This document shows, one piece after another, positions 10,244-18,866 of a stretch of DNA of 64,000 nucleotides. Numbering within the stretch: the first letter of the stretch is position 1; every line of letters starts with the position of its first letter. The notes under the pieces were generated by a model, which was given only the letters and a program-made list of their open reading frames with translations, had not been told where the DNA came from and ran no database searches. A program made the position numbers and the translations under genes. This DNA is from Rubrimonas cliftonensis (lineage in GTDB: Bacteria > Pseudomonadota > Alphaproteobacteria > Rhodobacterales > Rhodobacteraceae): the NCBI RefSeq assembly GCF_900107585.1, contig NZ_FNQM01000002.1:310001-374000 (forward strand), written 5' to 3'.

Positions 10244-11083
10244 ATGAACATGACGGTCAAGAGGCCAAGGGGGCGGCCCCGCGGCGCGGATGCCGACCGC
10301 GGCGGCGCCGTGCAGTCGCTGGAGCGCGCGCTCGGCCTGCTGACCGCGCTGGCGCGGCAGGACAGCGCGACGCTGTCGGATCTCGCGCTGCGGACGGGAA
10401 CGCCGCCCTCCACCGCGCACCGCCTGCTGACGACGATGGAGGCGAGCCGCTACGTCGCCTTCGACGAGGCGACGAACCTGTGGACCATCGGGGTCGAGGC
10501 GTTCCGCACCGGCAGCTCCTTCCTGCGCCAGACCCGCGTGGTGGACGCCGCGCGCGACGTGATGCGCGAACTGGTCGAGCTTACCGGGGAGACGGCGAAC
10601 GTCGCGGTGCCCGATGGCGGCGAGGTCGTGTTCGTCAGCCAGGTCGAGACGAGCCACCCGATCCGGGCCTTCTTCGGCCCCGGTGCTCGGGCGCACATGC
10701 ACGCCTCGGGCATCGGCAAGGCGCTGCTGGCGGCGATGGGCAGGGCGGAGGTGGAGCGTCGGCTGCAGAAGGTCGGGCTGCCGGAGTTCACGCCGAACAC
10801 GCTCGCCTCGCCGGCGGCGCTGTTCGCCGATCTTGAGCGCATCCGCGGCCGCGGCTGGTCGCTCGACGACGAGGAGCGCAATCTGGGGATGCGCTGCGTG
10901 GCGGCGGCGATCCGCAACGCCCATGGCGAGGCGGTGGCGGGCGTCTCGATCTCGGGGCCCTGCGTGCGGCTGCCCCATGACAGGGTGGCGGAGGTCGGCC
11001 CGATGGTCCGGCGGGCCGCGGCGCGCATCACCGAGCGCATCGGCGGCGCGCAGCCCGACGAGTCTGCGGCGGCGGCGTCATGA
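10244..11083 (+). CDS. bhcR: IclR-family transcriptional regulator BhcR
   Basis: Expected regulator of the beta-hydroxyaspartate cycle operon; BhcR homologues respond to glyoxylate. ATG at 10244 is preceded by GGGGAG at a good distance. The frame is open further upstream but without family sequence. The 279-residue protein starts with a basic tail (KRPRGRPRG), then a winged helix (VQSLERALGLL, TPPSTAHRLLTTME), then the IclR effector domain with ASGIGKALLAAM and CVAAAIRNAHGEAVAGVSISGP. It diverges from bhcA, as in known bhc clusters, and overlaps the next gene by ATGA. Confidence 0.9.
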   Translation: MNMTVKRPRGRPRGADADRGGAVQSLERALGLLTALARQDSATLSDLALRTGTPPSTAHRLLTTMEASRYVAFDEATNLWTIGVEAFRTGSSFLRQTRVVDAARDVMRELVELTGETANVAVPDGGEVVFVSQVETSHPIRAFFGPGARAHMHASGIGKALLAAMGRAEVERRLQKVGLPEFTPNTLASPAALFADLERIRGRGWSLDDEERNLGMRCVAAAIRNAHGEAVAGVSISGPCVRLPHDRVAEVGPMVRRAAARITERIGGAQPDESAAAAS

Positions 11084-11535
11084 TCGCGCTCGCAAAGGCG
11101 GCGGCGATGGCCGTGGCGATGGCCGGCCAGCAGGCCGGGCTGCCCGACAGCGCCGCGGAGGCGCTGGGCTGCCTTGCGCTCAACGTCTATCATGAGGCGC
11201 GCAGCGAAGGCGCGATCGGGCGGCGGGCGGTCGCCCATGTCACGCTGAACCGGATGCGCGACCCGCGTTTCCCCGACGACGTCTGCGGGGTCGTCACCCA
11301 GAGCGCCGGGGGCTCATGCCAGTTCTCGTGGTGGTGCGACGGGCGCAGCGACGCGCCGCGGAACATGCAGGCCTTCGAACTCTCGGCGCGGGCGGCGGCG
11401 CGGGTCATGGCCGGGCAGATTGCGGACCCCACGGACGGCGCGCTCTATTTCCTGCCCAAACGCATGGGGCGGCCGGGCTGGACGCGCGACCTGCGCCAGA
11501 CCGCGGTGATCGGCGAACACCGCTTCTTCGAGTGA
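11080..11535 (+). CDS. Cell wall hydrolase, SleB-like (Hydrolase_2)
   Basis: A 151-residue protein whose core matches the SleB/CwlJ cell-wall hydrolase fold. NVYHEARSEG contains the catalytic Glu, followed by RRAVAHVTLNRM, GGSCQFSWWCDG and a C-terminal ALYFLP segment. Family members cleave peptidoglycan; in alphaproteobacteria these are usually vegetative muralytic enzymes or phage-like endolysins. The N-terminus (MIALAKAAAMAVAMAGQQ) is only weakly hydrophobic, so export is unclear. It overlaps the bhcR stop by ATGA, an odd partner for a metabolic regulator. Confidence 0.8.
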   Translation: MIALAKAAAMAVAMAGQQAGLPDSAAEALGCLALNVYHEARSEGAIGRRAVAHVTLNRMRDPRFPDDVCGVVTQSAGGSCQFSWWCDGRSDAPRNMQAFELSARAAARVMAGQIADPTDGALYFLPKRMGRPGWTRDLRQTAVIGEHRFFE

Positions 11536-11709
11536 GCGGCGGCGCCGCCGCGCGCCCCGAAGGCGGCCGGTCCGCGGCCTGACGCCGGGATCGCGCGTCG
11601 GCGTCGCGCGGCTGTGCGGGGGGGGGCGGCGGCGGCCTCCGCTGGACCTCGGGATCGATTCCTGCGAACCCTGCGTTTCAAGCCGACAGACCCGAAGGAG
11701 GAGCCGAGC

Positions 11710-13194
11710 ATGGCGGCGCAGGACATGACATGGACTCGCGAGAACCCGCGCGGCTGGCGGGATTTCATGATCGAGCAGTGCCTCGTCGGCGACGCGTGGA
11801 GCGGCGCGGACGACGGCTCGACGCTCGACGTCAACGACCCCTCGACCGGAGACAGGCTGGGAACGGCGCCGAAGATGGGCCGCGCCGAGACCGCGCGCGC
11901 CGTCGACAGGGCTCAGCAGGCGTTCCGGACCTATTCGGCGATGCCGGCGGCCGAGCGCGGCGCGCTGATGATGAAGCTCCACGGCCTGATGATCGAGAAC
12001 CAGGCCGCGCTCGGCGAGCTGCTGTGCCGCGAGATGGGCAAGCCGCTGGCGGAGGCGAAGGGCGAGATCGCCTATGGCGCGGCCTTCGTGAAGTGGTTCG
12101 CCGAGGAGGCGCGGCGCGTCTATGGCGACATGATCCCCTCGCCCTGGGCCGACAAGCGCATCATGGTCACGCACGCCCCGGTCGGCGTGGTCGGCGCCAT
12201 CACCCCATGGAACTTCCCCAACGCCATGATCGCCCGCAAGCTCGGCGCGGCGCTGGGCGCGGGCTGCACGATGGTCTGCAAGCCGGCCTCCGCCACGCCC
12301 TATTCCGCCATCGCCATGGCGAAGCTGGTCGAGGAGGCCGGCTTCCCGGCGGGAACTTTCAGCGTGGTGACGGGCTCGGCGCGCGAGATCGCGGCGGAGC
12401 TTTGCGAGAACCCGCTGGTGCGCAAGATCACCTTCACCGGCTCGACCGAGGTGGGCAAGGAGCTCGCCTCCAACGCGCTCAGGCACATGAAGAAGGTGTC
12501 GATGGAGCTTGGCGGCAACGCGCCCTTCATCGTGTTCGACGACGCCGATCTCGACGCGGCGGTGGATGGCGCCATCGCGTCGAAGTTCCGCAACGCCGGG
12601 CAGACCTGCGTCTGCGCCAACCGCCTGTTCGTGCAGGCGGGCGTCCATGACGCCTTCGTGGAGAAGCTGGTCGCGGCAGTCGAGAAGCTCAAGGTCGGCC
12701 GCGGCTACGACGAGGGCGTGACGCAGGGCCCGCTGATCGACCGGGCGGCGGTCGAGAAGGTGCAGGAGCACGTCTCCGACATGGTCGCGGGCGGCGCGAC
12801 GGTGCTGACAGGCGGCGAGGCGGCAGGCGGCACGTTCTACAGGCCGACCGTCGTGACCGGCGCCAGGCCCGGCATGAAGGTCTTCGCCGAGGAGACCTTC
12901 GGCCCCGTGGCCCCGGTGTTCCGCTTCTCGACGGAAGCCGAGGCCATCGCGATGGCCAACGACACGCCCTTCGGGCTGGCGAGCTACTTCTACACCCGCG
13001 ATCTCGGCCGCGCCTTCCGCGTGATGGAGGCGCTGGAATACGGCATCGTCGGGGTGAACTCCGGCATCATCTCCACCGAGGTCGCGCCCTTCGGCGGCGT
13101 GAAGGACAGCGGCATGGGCTCTGAGGGCTCGAAGTACGGGCTCGACGACTACATGGTGCGCAAGTACGCGCTGATCGGCGGGCTGGCGGGCTGA
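11710..13194 (+). CDS. gabD: NAD(P)+-dependent succinate-semialdehyde dehydrogenase
   Basis: Oxidises succinate semialdehyde to succinate, as in GABA breakdown. ATG at 11710 follows the strong AAGGAGGAG ribosome site at about 11695. The 494-residue ALDH has PWNFPNAMIARKLG, the NAD(P) loop FTGSTEVGKEL, the catalytic Glu in MELGGNAPFIV and the catalytic Cys in NAGQTCVCANR. EETFGPVAPVF follows, and the C-terminal GVKDSGMGSEGSKYGLDDY is typical of GabD. No GABA aminotransferase is adjacent, so other semialdehydes such as glutarate semialdehyde remain possible. Confidence 0.88.
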   Translation: MAAQDMTWTRENPRGWRDFMIEQCLVGDAWSGADDGSTLDVNDPSTGDRLGTAPKMGRAETARAVDRAQQAFRTYSAMPAAERGALMMKLHGLMIENQAALGELLCREMGKPLAEAKGEIAYGAAFVKWFAEEARRVYGDMIPSPWADKRIMVTHAPVGVVGAITPWNFPNAMIARKLGAALGAGCTMVCKPASATPYSAIAMAKLVEEAGFPAGTFSVVTGSAREIAAELCENPLVRKITFTGSTEVGKELASNALRHMKKVSMELGGNAPFIVFDDADLDAAVDGAIASKFRNAGQTCVCANRLFVQAGVHDAFVEKLVAAVEKLKVGRGYDEGVTQGPLIDRAAVEKVQEHVSDMVAGGATVLTGGEAAGGTFYRPTVVTGARPGMKVFAEETFGPVAPVFRFSTEAEAIAMANDTPFGLASYFYTRDLGRAFRVMEALEYGIVGVNSGIISTEVAPFGGVKDSGMGSEGSKYGLDDYMVRKYALIGGLAG

Positions 13195-13201
13195 GGCGCG
13201 G

Positions 13202-13957
13202 TCAGTCCGCGTCCAGCGCAAGATAGACGTAGCCCCAATCGGCGGAGGTGGCGCGAAAGAGCGCCATCTCCGCCCGCGTCTCAGCGATCACGGCTTTGAG
13301 CACCCCGTCGGCGCCGGGCTCGAGCGCGTCGCAGCGGGCGGCGAGCGGGTCGTAGTAGCTCGTCCACCAAACCTCCGGCGCGAGCCGCTCGGCGGCCTTG
13401 AGGCGCCAGCCGCCTGCCTCGGCCTTGGCGACGGCGTCGGAGATGGACCCCATCTCCGGATAGGCCTCCGCCCAGAACGCGGCGGCCTCCGGCGGGCGCC
13501 GCGCCCCGAACCACACGCACTCCGAGACGACGAGGCCACCGCCGGCCCTGACCAGCGGTCTCCACGCCTTCATCGCGGTGGCGAAGCCGACATTGTAGGC
13601 GGCGCCCTCGCTCACGATCAGGTCGAGCGCGCCGGGCGCGACCGGCGGCGCCAGCATGTCGCCCCGGTGCGGCGAGACCGCGCCGCGCGCGGGCGGCGCC
13701 TCCGCCAACCTTTCGGCGAGGCGCGCGACGAAGGGTTCCGCGAAATCGACCGCGAGAACGTCGGCTCCGTAGGCTTCGGCGAGGTGGAGCGCCGTCGCGC
13801 CCGAGCCGCAGCCGAGATCGGCCGCGCGCGTCGGCCCGGCGTAAGGCGCGAAGCCCAGCGCGGCGATCATCCGCTCCAGCGTCGCGACGTCCCCCGGCCC
13901 CTCCCGCGGCGCGCAGGCATGGAGCGCGATGAGCGCGGCGACGGCTTCGTCGGTCAT
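13202..13957 (-). CDS. Class I SAM-dependent methyltransferase
   Basis: A 251-residue Rossmann-fold methyltransferase. Motif I is AADLGCGSGATALHLAEAY (about residues 44-62), followed by the acidic loop VLAVDFAE that holds the SAM ribose and, later, LDLIVSEGAAYNVGF. The substrate cannot be told. The start overlaps the psuG stop (ATGA), so it is co-transcribed with the pseudouridine genes as the last gene of the minus-strand block. Its stop faces the gabD stop 7 bases away. Confidence 0.8.
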   Translation of the reverse strand: MTDEAVAALIALHACAPREGPGDVATLERMIAALGFAPYAGPTRAADLGCGSGATALHLAEAYGADVLAVDFAEPFVARLAERLAEAPPARGAVSPHRGDMLAPPVAPGALDLIVSEGAAYNVGFATAMKAWRPLVRAGGGLVVSECVWFGARRPPEAAAFWAEAYPEMGSISDAVAKAEAGGWRLKAAERLAPEVWWTSYYDPLAARCDALEPGADGVLKAVIAETRAEMALFRATSADWGYVYLALDAD

Positions 13958-14880
13958 GCGGTCTCTCCCGCGAGCGCGACGGCGATCTCGGCCGCGAGCC
14001 GCGCGTTGTTCAGGATCAGCGCGACATTGGCCTTCAGGCTGCGGCCGGCGGTCGCCTCCAGCATGTGCGCCAGCAGGAAGGGCGTGACGGCCTTGCCGGC
14101 GACGCCCTGCGCGGCGGCCGCGGCGACGGCGGCCGCGATCAGCGGCTCCAGCTCGGCGCGCGGGATCTCGTCGCCGGGCGGGATCGGGTTGGCCACGAGC
14201 TGGCCGCCGTCGAGGCCGAGCGCGGCGCGCATCCGGTGCGCGCGGGCGATCTCGGCGGCCCCGTCGAGCCTGAGCGGCGCTGGCAGGCCGCTCTCGCGCG
14301 ACCAGAAGGCGGGGAAGGCGTCGGTGCGGTAGCCGATCACCGGCACGCCGCGCGTCTCCAGCGCCTCCAGCGTCTTGGGCAGGTCGAGGATGGCCTTCGC
14401 GCCGGCGCAGACCACCGTGACCGGCGTGCGCGCCAGCTCCTCGAGGTCGGCGGAGACGTCGAAGCTCGTCTCGGCGCCGCGGTGGACGCCGCCGACCCCG
14501 CCCGTGGCGAAGACGTCGATCCCCGCGAGGCGGGCGCAGATCATCGTCGCGGCGACGGTGGTGGAGCCGTCGCGGCCCTGCGCCAGCCGAACGGCGAGAT
14601 CGGCGCGCGAGAGTTTTTCGGCGCCGTCCGCGCGCGCCAGCGCCTCAAGCTCCGCGGAGCCCAGCCCGATGCGGATGCGACCCGCCAGAACGGCGATGGT
14701 GGCCGGCGCGGCGCCGGCGTCGCGCACCGCCTGCTCCACGGCCCGCGCCGTCTCGAGGTTCCGCGGCCAGGGCAGCCCGTGGGTGATGATGGTGCTCTCC
14801 AGCGCGACGAGGGGCGCGCCCGCGGCGCGCGCGGCCGCGGCTTCCTCCCCCCAGCCCAGCGGCGCGGCGGGCGCGCTCAT
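13954..14880 (-). CDS. psuG: Pseudouridine-5'-phosphate glycosidase
   Basis: Splits pseudouridine 5'-phosphate into uracil and ribose 5-phosphate by cleaving the C-C glycosidic bond. Its 308 residues match the family. Typical segments are ALESTIITHGLPWPRNLETA near the N-terminus, LAGRIRIGL, the Lys-bearing SRADLAV, ATMICARLAGIDVFATGGVGGVHRG, and the C-terminal GKAVTPFLLAHM. The start overlaps the psuK stop, matching the usual psuK-psuG pairing. Confidence 0.94.
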   Translation of the reverse strand: MSAPAAPLGWGEEAAAARAAGAPLVALESTIITHGLPWPRNLETARAVEQAVRDAGAAPATIAVLAGRIRIGLGSAELEALARADGAEKLSRADLAVRLAQGRDGSTTVAATMICARLAGIDVFATGGVGGVHRGAETSFDVSADLEELARTPVTVVCAGAKAILDLPKTLEALETRGVPVIGYRTDAFPAFWSRESGLPAPLRLDGAAEIARAHRMRAALGLDGGQLVANPIPPGDEIPRAELEPLIAAAVAAAAAQGVAGKAVTPFLLAHMLEATAGRSLKANVALILNNARLAAEIAVALAGETA

Positions 14881-15743
14881 GCGGCGCGCGCGTGGGCGCC
14901 GGCGGCCGCAAGCCCTGCGGCGAGCGCGGCCTCCGGCGTCGCGCCGCGGAGCGCCGCGCCGGCATGGGCCGCAACGAGAGCGTCGCCGGCCCCGGTGACG
15001 GACCGCACCGGAGACGGGTCGGGCCGGGCCGTGACCACGCCGCGCCGGCCGGCGTCCGCGGCTGGCTGCACGCCGTTGGTCACGACGGCGCGGGCCGCGC
15101 CCCGCGCGCACAGCGCCTCGGCGGCGGCGCGCGCGGCGTTTAGCCCGGTGGCGCAGATCGCCTCAGCCTCGGCGCGGTTGCAGTAGATGGCGGCGAGTTC
15201 CGCGAGGACGGGGCGCAGCTTCACCGCCTTGGCCTCGGAGGTTGCGTCGGCGGCCAGCGGCGGCCGGCCCGGCGCCATCGCCAGCGCGCGGATCACGGCG
15301 GCCGAAGGGTTGGCGTCCGTCAGCCAGAGCGCGGCGGGGGCGAGCCGGTCGAGCGGCAGATGCGCCGGCGTCATCGCCTCCAGCGCCGCGGCGTCGGCGA
15401 CGGCGGCGACCAGTTCGCCGTCCGCCCGCTCGATGGCGACATAGCGCCCGGTCCCGGCCCCGGCGTAGCGGATGACGCCGCCAGCGTTCACGCCCGCCGC
15501 CTCGATCCGGGCGAGCAGCGCGTCGCCGTCGTCGTCGTCGCCCACGGCGGAGACGAGAGAGACCGCGAAGCCCGCGGCGGCCAGCGCGCAGGCCACGTTC
15601 AGCGCCACGCCGCCGGGGCGAACGGTCACGACGCCCGGCGCGTCGGGGCCGCGGGGCGCCGCGCCGCGCGCGCCGGGGCGGGCGCGGGCGATCACGTCCC
15701 AGTGGGCCGCGCCGAAACAGATGATGTGAGGAGCGTTCTCCAT
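14877..15743 (-). CDS. psuK: Pseudouridine kinase (PfkB family)
   Basis: A PfkB-type sugar kinase of 288 residues that should phosphorylate pseudouridine for PsuG. The N-terminus is ICFGAAHWDVIARA. VRPGGVALNVACALAAAG is the PfkB substrate-binding motif, and VTGAGDALVAAHAG near the C-terminus holds the catalytic Asp. ATG at 15743 is preceded on its strand by a weak Shine-Dalgarno. The psuG overlap decides the substrate call; on sequence alone ribokinase or another nucleoside kinase would be possible. Confidence 0.88.
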   Translation of the reverse strand: MENAPHIICFGAAHWDVIARARPGARGAAPRGPDAPGVVTVRPGGVALNVACALAAAGFAVSLVSAVGDDDDGDALLARIEAAGVNAGGVIRYAGAGTGRYVAIERADGELVAAVADAAALEAMTPAHLPLDRLAPAALWLTDANPSAAVIRALAMAPGRPPLAADATSEAKAVKLRPVLAELAAIYCNRAEAEAICATGLNAARAAAEALCARGAARAVVTNGVQPAADAGRRGVVTARPDPSPVRSVTGAGDALVAAHAGAALRGATPEAALAAGLAAAGAHARAA

Positions 15744-15802
15744 GGTCGCGTAGGGTGGCGCCGCAGGCGCGAAGGAGCAAGCGGCGTCGTGGCCCGGGCG
15801 GG

Positions 15803-16609
15803 TCAGTTTGCGGCGGGCTCGACCGGGGCGACGGGCGCCTCGCCGCCGATGGTCCAGGCGGCCATCGCAACGGCGCCGTCGACGCTGCGCAGCCACTCGG
15901 CCAGCTTCTGCGCCGTGGCGGTGTCCGCCGCCGGGCAGCGGCGTGGCGCCACCGGCGCCAGCTGGTGGGTGACGGCGAGCATCGGATGACCTTCGTTCAG
16001 GATCGCGAGGCCCTCGCGCGCCGGGCTCGCGGCGAAGACGCCGCGCTCCACGAGGGCGTAGCCGCCCGCCGAGGCGGCCGCGGCGATCGCGGCGTCGGGG
16101 TCGGCGGCCTCGCGCCACCAGTCGCCCCGGCCCGGTCGCGGGTCGATGGCCGCTTCGCGCCAGATCTGCATTTCGAGGGCTTGCGTCTGGGCGAAGGTGA
16201 ACACCGGCGCGTCGCGCGCGGCGATGGCCTCATAGGCGCGCGCCGGCGTCGAGGCGTTGGCCACGCCGGCCGGGTCGGCCTTCGGACCCACGATGACGTG
16301 ATCGGTGCGGAACACGGGGATGCGCGCGGTCCCGTCGCCTTCCGCCACCAGCCCGTCCGCGAGCGCCTCGGAGGGCAGCAGGGCCGCGTCCGCCTCGCAG
16401 TTCTGCACGGCGAGGATCGCGGCGCCGGGGCTGCGCTCGATGACCGTGATCGACCCGCCCGAGACCTCCGAGAAGGTCGTCGAGGCGAAGTCGAGGAAGT
16501 CGGCTGCGGGCGAGGGGCCGTCAGCCCCGACGACCACGGTGAAGGCGGCGGCGGGCAGCGCCGAGAGCGTGGCGGCGAGGCCGGCGGCAAGGACGTGCGA
16601 AGGGGTCAT
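15803..16609 (-). CDS. Exported solute-binding protein, tungstate/phosphate-type (PBP-like)
   Basis: A 268-residue protein with an apparent signal peptide (MTPSHVLAAGLAATLSALPAAAF). It resembles periplasmic phosphate/tungstate-type binding proteins: FTVVVGADGPSPAADF, the GGSITVIERSPGAA binding loop and DHVIVGPKADPAGV. No permease or ATPase lies beside it, so either it feeds a transporter elsewhere or it is a sensor. The ligand is unknown; pseudouridine or a ureide would suit the neighbourhood but cannot be read from the sequence. Confidence 0.65.
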   Translation of the reverse strand: MTPSHVLAAGLAATLSALPAAAFTVVVGADGPSPAADFLDFASTTFSEVSGGSITVIERSPGAAILAVQNCEADAALLPSEALADGLVAEGDGTARIPVFRTDHVIVGPKADPAGVANASTPARAYEAIAARDAPVFTFAQTQALEMQIWREAAIDPRPGRGDWWREAADPDAAIAAAASAGGYALVERGVFAASPAREGLAILNEGHPMLAVTHQLAPVAPRRCPAADTATAQKLAEWLRSVDGAVAMAAWTIGGEAPVAPVEPAAN

Positions 16610-16749
16610 GGGCTCATGCTTCCATTGCGCTTGGGCGAGGAGATGGCGCCGTCGAGGCCGGAGCGCGGCGCCGCCGGGACGCGCGGCCGAAACGCGCGTC
16701 GGCGCGGATCGGTTGCGCGACCTGCGCGAGACCTGCAGCGCAACGGGGC

Positions 16750-17406
16750 TCAGGCGAGCACGGCGCCGAGCGCCATCGCGACGGCGGCCTGCGTCGGGTC
16801 GATCACGGGCGCGCCGAGCGCGTCGGCCAGCCGCGCGCGCTGGGGCGCCATGCCGGCGCAGCCGAGGATGATCGCGCCCGCGCCGTCGCCGACCAGCGCG
16901 CGGCCGACCCGCTCCAGCGCCGCGAAGGCGGCGTCGCCGCCGCTGTCGGCGACGCTGACCCCGAGCGCCCGCTCGCCGGCCAGCCGCTCGAGCACGCCCA
17001 TCCGGCGCATCGAGCGCAGGTGCCGGCCGATGGAGGCCTCGCTGATCGCGACGACGCCGAACCGGTCGGCGCGCGCCATGGCGCTCAGCACGCCGGCCTC
17101 CTGGATGCCGAAGACCGGCGCGGGCGTGAGCGTGCGGCAGAGGTCGAGCCCGGGGTCGGAGTAGCACGCGATGACGAAGGCGCCGGCGTCGGGGCGGCGC
17201 TCGACGAGGCGGCCGAGCGGCAGCACCACCGCCTCGGCGTCGCGCTGGCTCTCGACGCCGAACGGCCCCTCGGCGAGCGTCAGGCACTCGATCGCGGGGC
17301 CGCCGGGGAACCGGAAAACCGCCAGTGCGGCGTCGATGCCGGCGGTGACGGCCGTGTTGGAGTTCGGGTTGACGACGACGATGGGGCGGGGGGCGGGGCC
17401 GCTCAT
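16750..17406 (-). CDS. Aspartate/glutamate/hydantoin racemase family protein
   Basis: A 218-residue cofactor-independent racemase of the Asp/Glu/hydantoin class. The fold starts VVVNPNSNTAVTAGID. The two active-site cysteines expected of the family lie in VIACYSDPGLD and IILGCAGMA, and the C-terminal APVIDPTQAAV is typical. It overlaps the hydantoinase-like gene by 4 bases, which favours hydantoin racemase over aspartate racemase or maleate isomerase. Confidence 0.82.
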   Translation of the reverse strand: MSGPAPRPIVVVNPNSNTAVTAGIDAALAVFRFPGGPAIECLTLAEGPFGVESQRDAEAVVLPLGRLVERRPDAGAFVIACYSDPGLDLCRTLTPAPVFGIQEAGVLSAMARADRFGVVAISEASIGRHLRSMRRMGVLERLAGERALGVSVADSGGDAAFAALERVGRALVGDGAGAIILGCAGMAPQRARLADALGAPVIDPTQAAVAMALGAVLA

Positions 17407-18866
17407 GGCATGATCTCCGCGCCGAAGTTTCGCGCCGGGTCCATCTCCGGCGGACGGGTTCCAGGAATGCCGGTCATGTCGGCGCGGGCGCGCGCGACGT
17501 AGCGGCCCGAGCCGCGCTCGGCGACGAGCGCGCCGCCTTCCACGATGCGGCGGCCCCGCGAGAGCAGCGTCACGGGCCAGCCGGTCAGCGCCATGCCCTC
17601 GAAGGGCGTGTAGTCCATCGCGTCATGCTGGTCGGCGGCGGTGACGGTGCGCTTCAGCCCGGCGTCCCACAGCGCGATGTCGGCGTCGCCGCCGATGCGG
17701 ATCGAGCCCTTGTCCGTGAGCCCGTAGAGCTTCGCCGCGTTGGTCGCCGACAGCGCGGCGAACTGGGGCAGGGTGATGCGGCCCTTGTTCACGCCCTCGG
17801 AGAACAGCAGCGGCAGGCGGAGCGCGATGCCCGGCATGCCGTTGGCGATCTGCTTGAAGCTGGCGTCCGGCCCCTTCGCGAGCTTGCCGGAGGCGTCGAA
17901 GCGATAGGGCGCGTGGTCGGAGGACCAGAGCGTGAAGGTTCCCGTCTGCAGGTGGCGCCACAGGATCTCCTGCGTGGCGACGTCGCGCACCGGCGGCGAG
18001 CACATGAACTTCGCGCCCTCCATGCCGGGGCGGTCGAGGTCGTCGCGCGTGAGAAAGAAGTATTGCGGGCAGGTCTCCCCGAAGATCCTGGCGCCCTCGG
18101 CGCGGGCCTCGCGCACCAGCTTCGCGCCGCCCTCGGTGGAGACGTGGACGATCACCAGCGGCGTATCCACCAGCCGGGCGAGGCAGATCGCGCGGTGGAT
18201 CGCCTCGACCTCCGCCAACTCGGGATGCGAGGGGGCGTGGTAGCGCGGCGCGGCATGGCCGGCGGCGAGCAGGCGCTCGCTCATCCAGCCGATCATCGCA
18301 TTGTTCTCGGCGTGGACCATGGTGACGGCGCCGTGGGTCTTGGCCACGGTGAGGATGTCGAGGAACTGCCGGTCCTCGATCTTCATCAGCTCGTAGGTGA
18401 CGAACACCTTGAAGCTGGTCACGCCGCGGGCGAAGGCGGCGGGAAGCTCCTCGGCGAGAACCTTCTCGGTCGGGTCCGCGACGATCAGGTGATAGCCGTA
18501 GTCCAGCACCGAGTTGGGCGCGGCGCGGCCGTCATAGAGGTCGAGCGTCTCGATCACGCCCATGCCGCGATGCTGGGCCGCGAAGGGCACGATGCAGGAA
18601 TTGCCGCCGAAGGCCGCCGAGACCGAGCCGGTGAAATAGTCGTCGGCGGTCATCACGCCCGACGCGCTCTCCTGCGCGATGTGGCAGTGCGCCTCGACGC
18701 CGCCGGGCATGACCAGAAGGCCGCTCGCGTCGATCTCGTCGTCGGCGCGCAGGTCTTCGGCCAGCGCGACGATGCGCCCCTCCCGCACGCCGACATCGGC
18801 GCGGAACACGTCCGACGCGGTGACGACGGTTCCGCCGCGGATGGCGAGGTCCAGCGCGCCGCTCAC
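17403..18866 (-). CDS. Dihydropyrimidinase / D-hydantoinase-like amidohydrolase
   Basis: Cyclic-amide hydrolase of 487 residues. A GTG start at 18866 overlaps the stop of the upstream gene as GTGA and begins the protein at the family's first strand (LAIRGGTVVTASDVF). Metal-ligand motifs are GGVEAHCHI, the carboxylated lysine in VTSFKVFVTYE, MVHAENN, IVHVSTEGG and WSSDHAPYR. The substrate-side NGMPGI loop is present. It opens the ring of hydantoins or dihydropyrimidines to N-carbamoyl acids. No N-carbamoyl amidohydrolase is adjacent, so the product's fate is not encoded here. Confidence 0.85.
   Translation of the reverse strand: MSGALDLAIRGGTVVTASDVFRADVGVREGRIVALAEDLRADDEIDASGLLVMPGGVEAHCHIAQESASGVMTADDYFTGSVSAAFGGNSCIVPFAAQHRGMGVIETLDLYDGRAAPNSVLDYGYHLIVADPTEKVLAEELPAAFARGVTSFKVFVTYELMKIEDRQFLDILTVAKTHGAVTMVHAENNAMIGWMSERLLAAGHAAPRYHAPSHPELAEVEAIHRAICLARLVDTPLVIVHVSTEGGAKLVREARAEGARIFGETCPQYFFLTRDDLDRPGMEGAKFMCSPPVRDVATQEILWRHLQTGTFTLWSSDHAPYRFDASGKLAKGPDASFKQIANGMPGIALRLPLLFSEGVNKGRITLPQFAALSATNAAKLYGLTDKGSIRIGGDADIALWDAGLKRTVTAADQHDAMDYTPFEGMALTGWPVTLLSRGRRIVEGGALVAERGSGRYVARARADMTGIPGTRPPEMDPARNFGAEIMP

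Noticed and set aside
6634-10836. A 1400-codon plus-strand open frame opposite the bhc genes
   Set aside because: It is the antisense shadow of bhcC, bhcB and bhcA. Its His/Arg/Ala-rich translation has no domain, and the minus-strand products have complete catalytic motifs.
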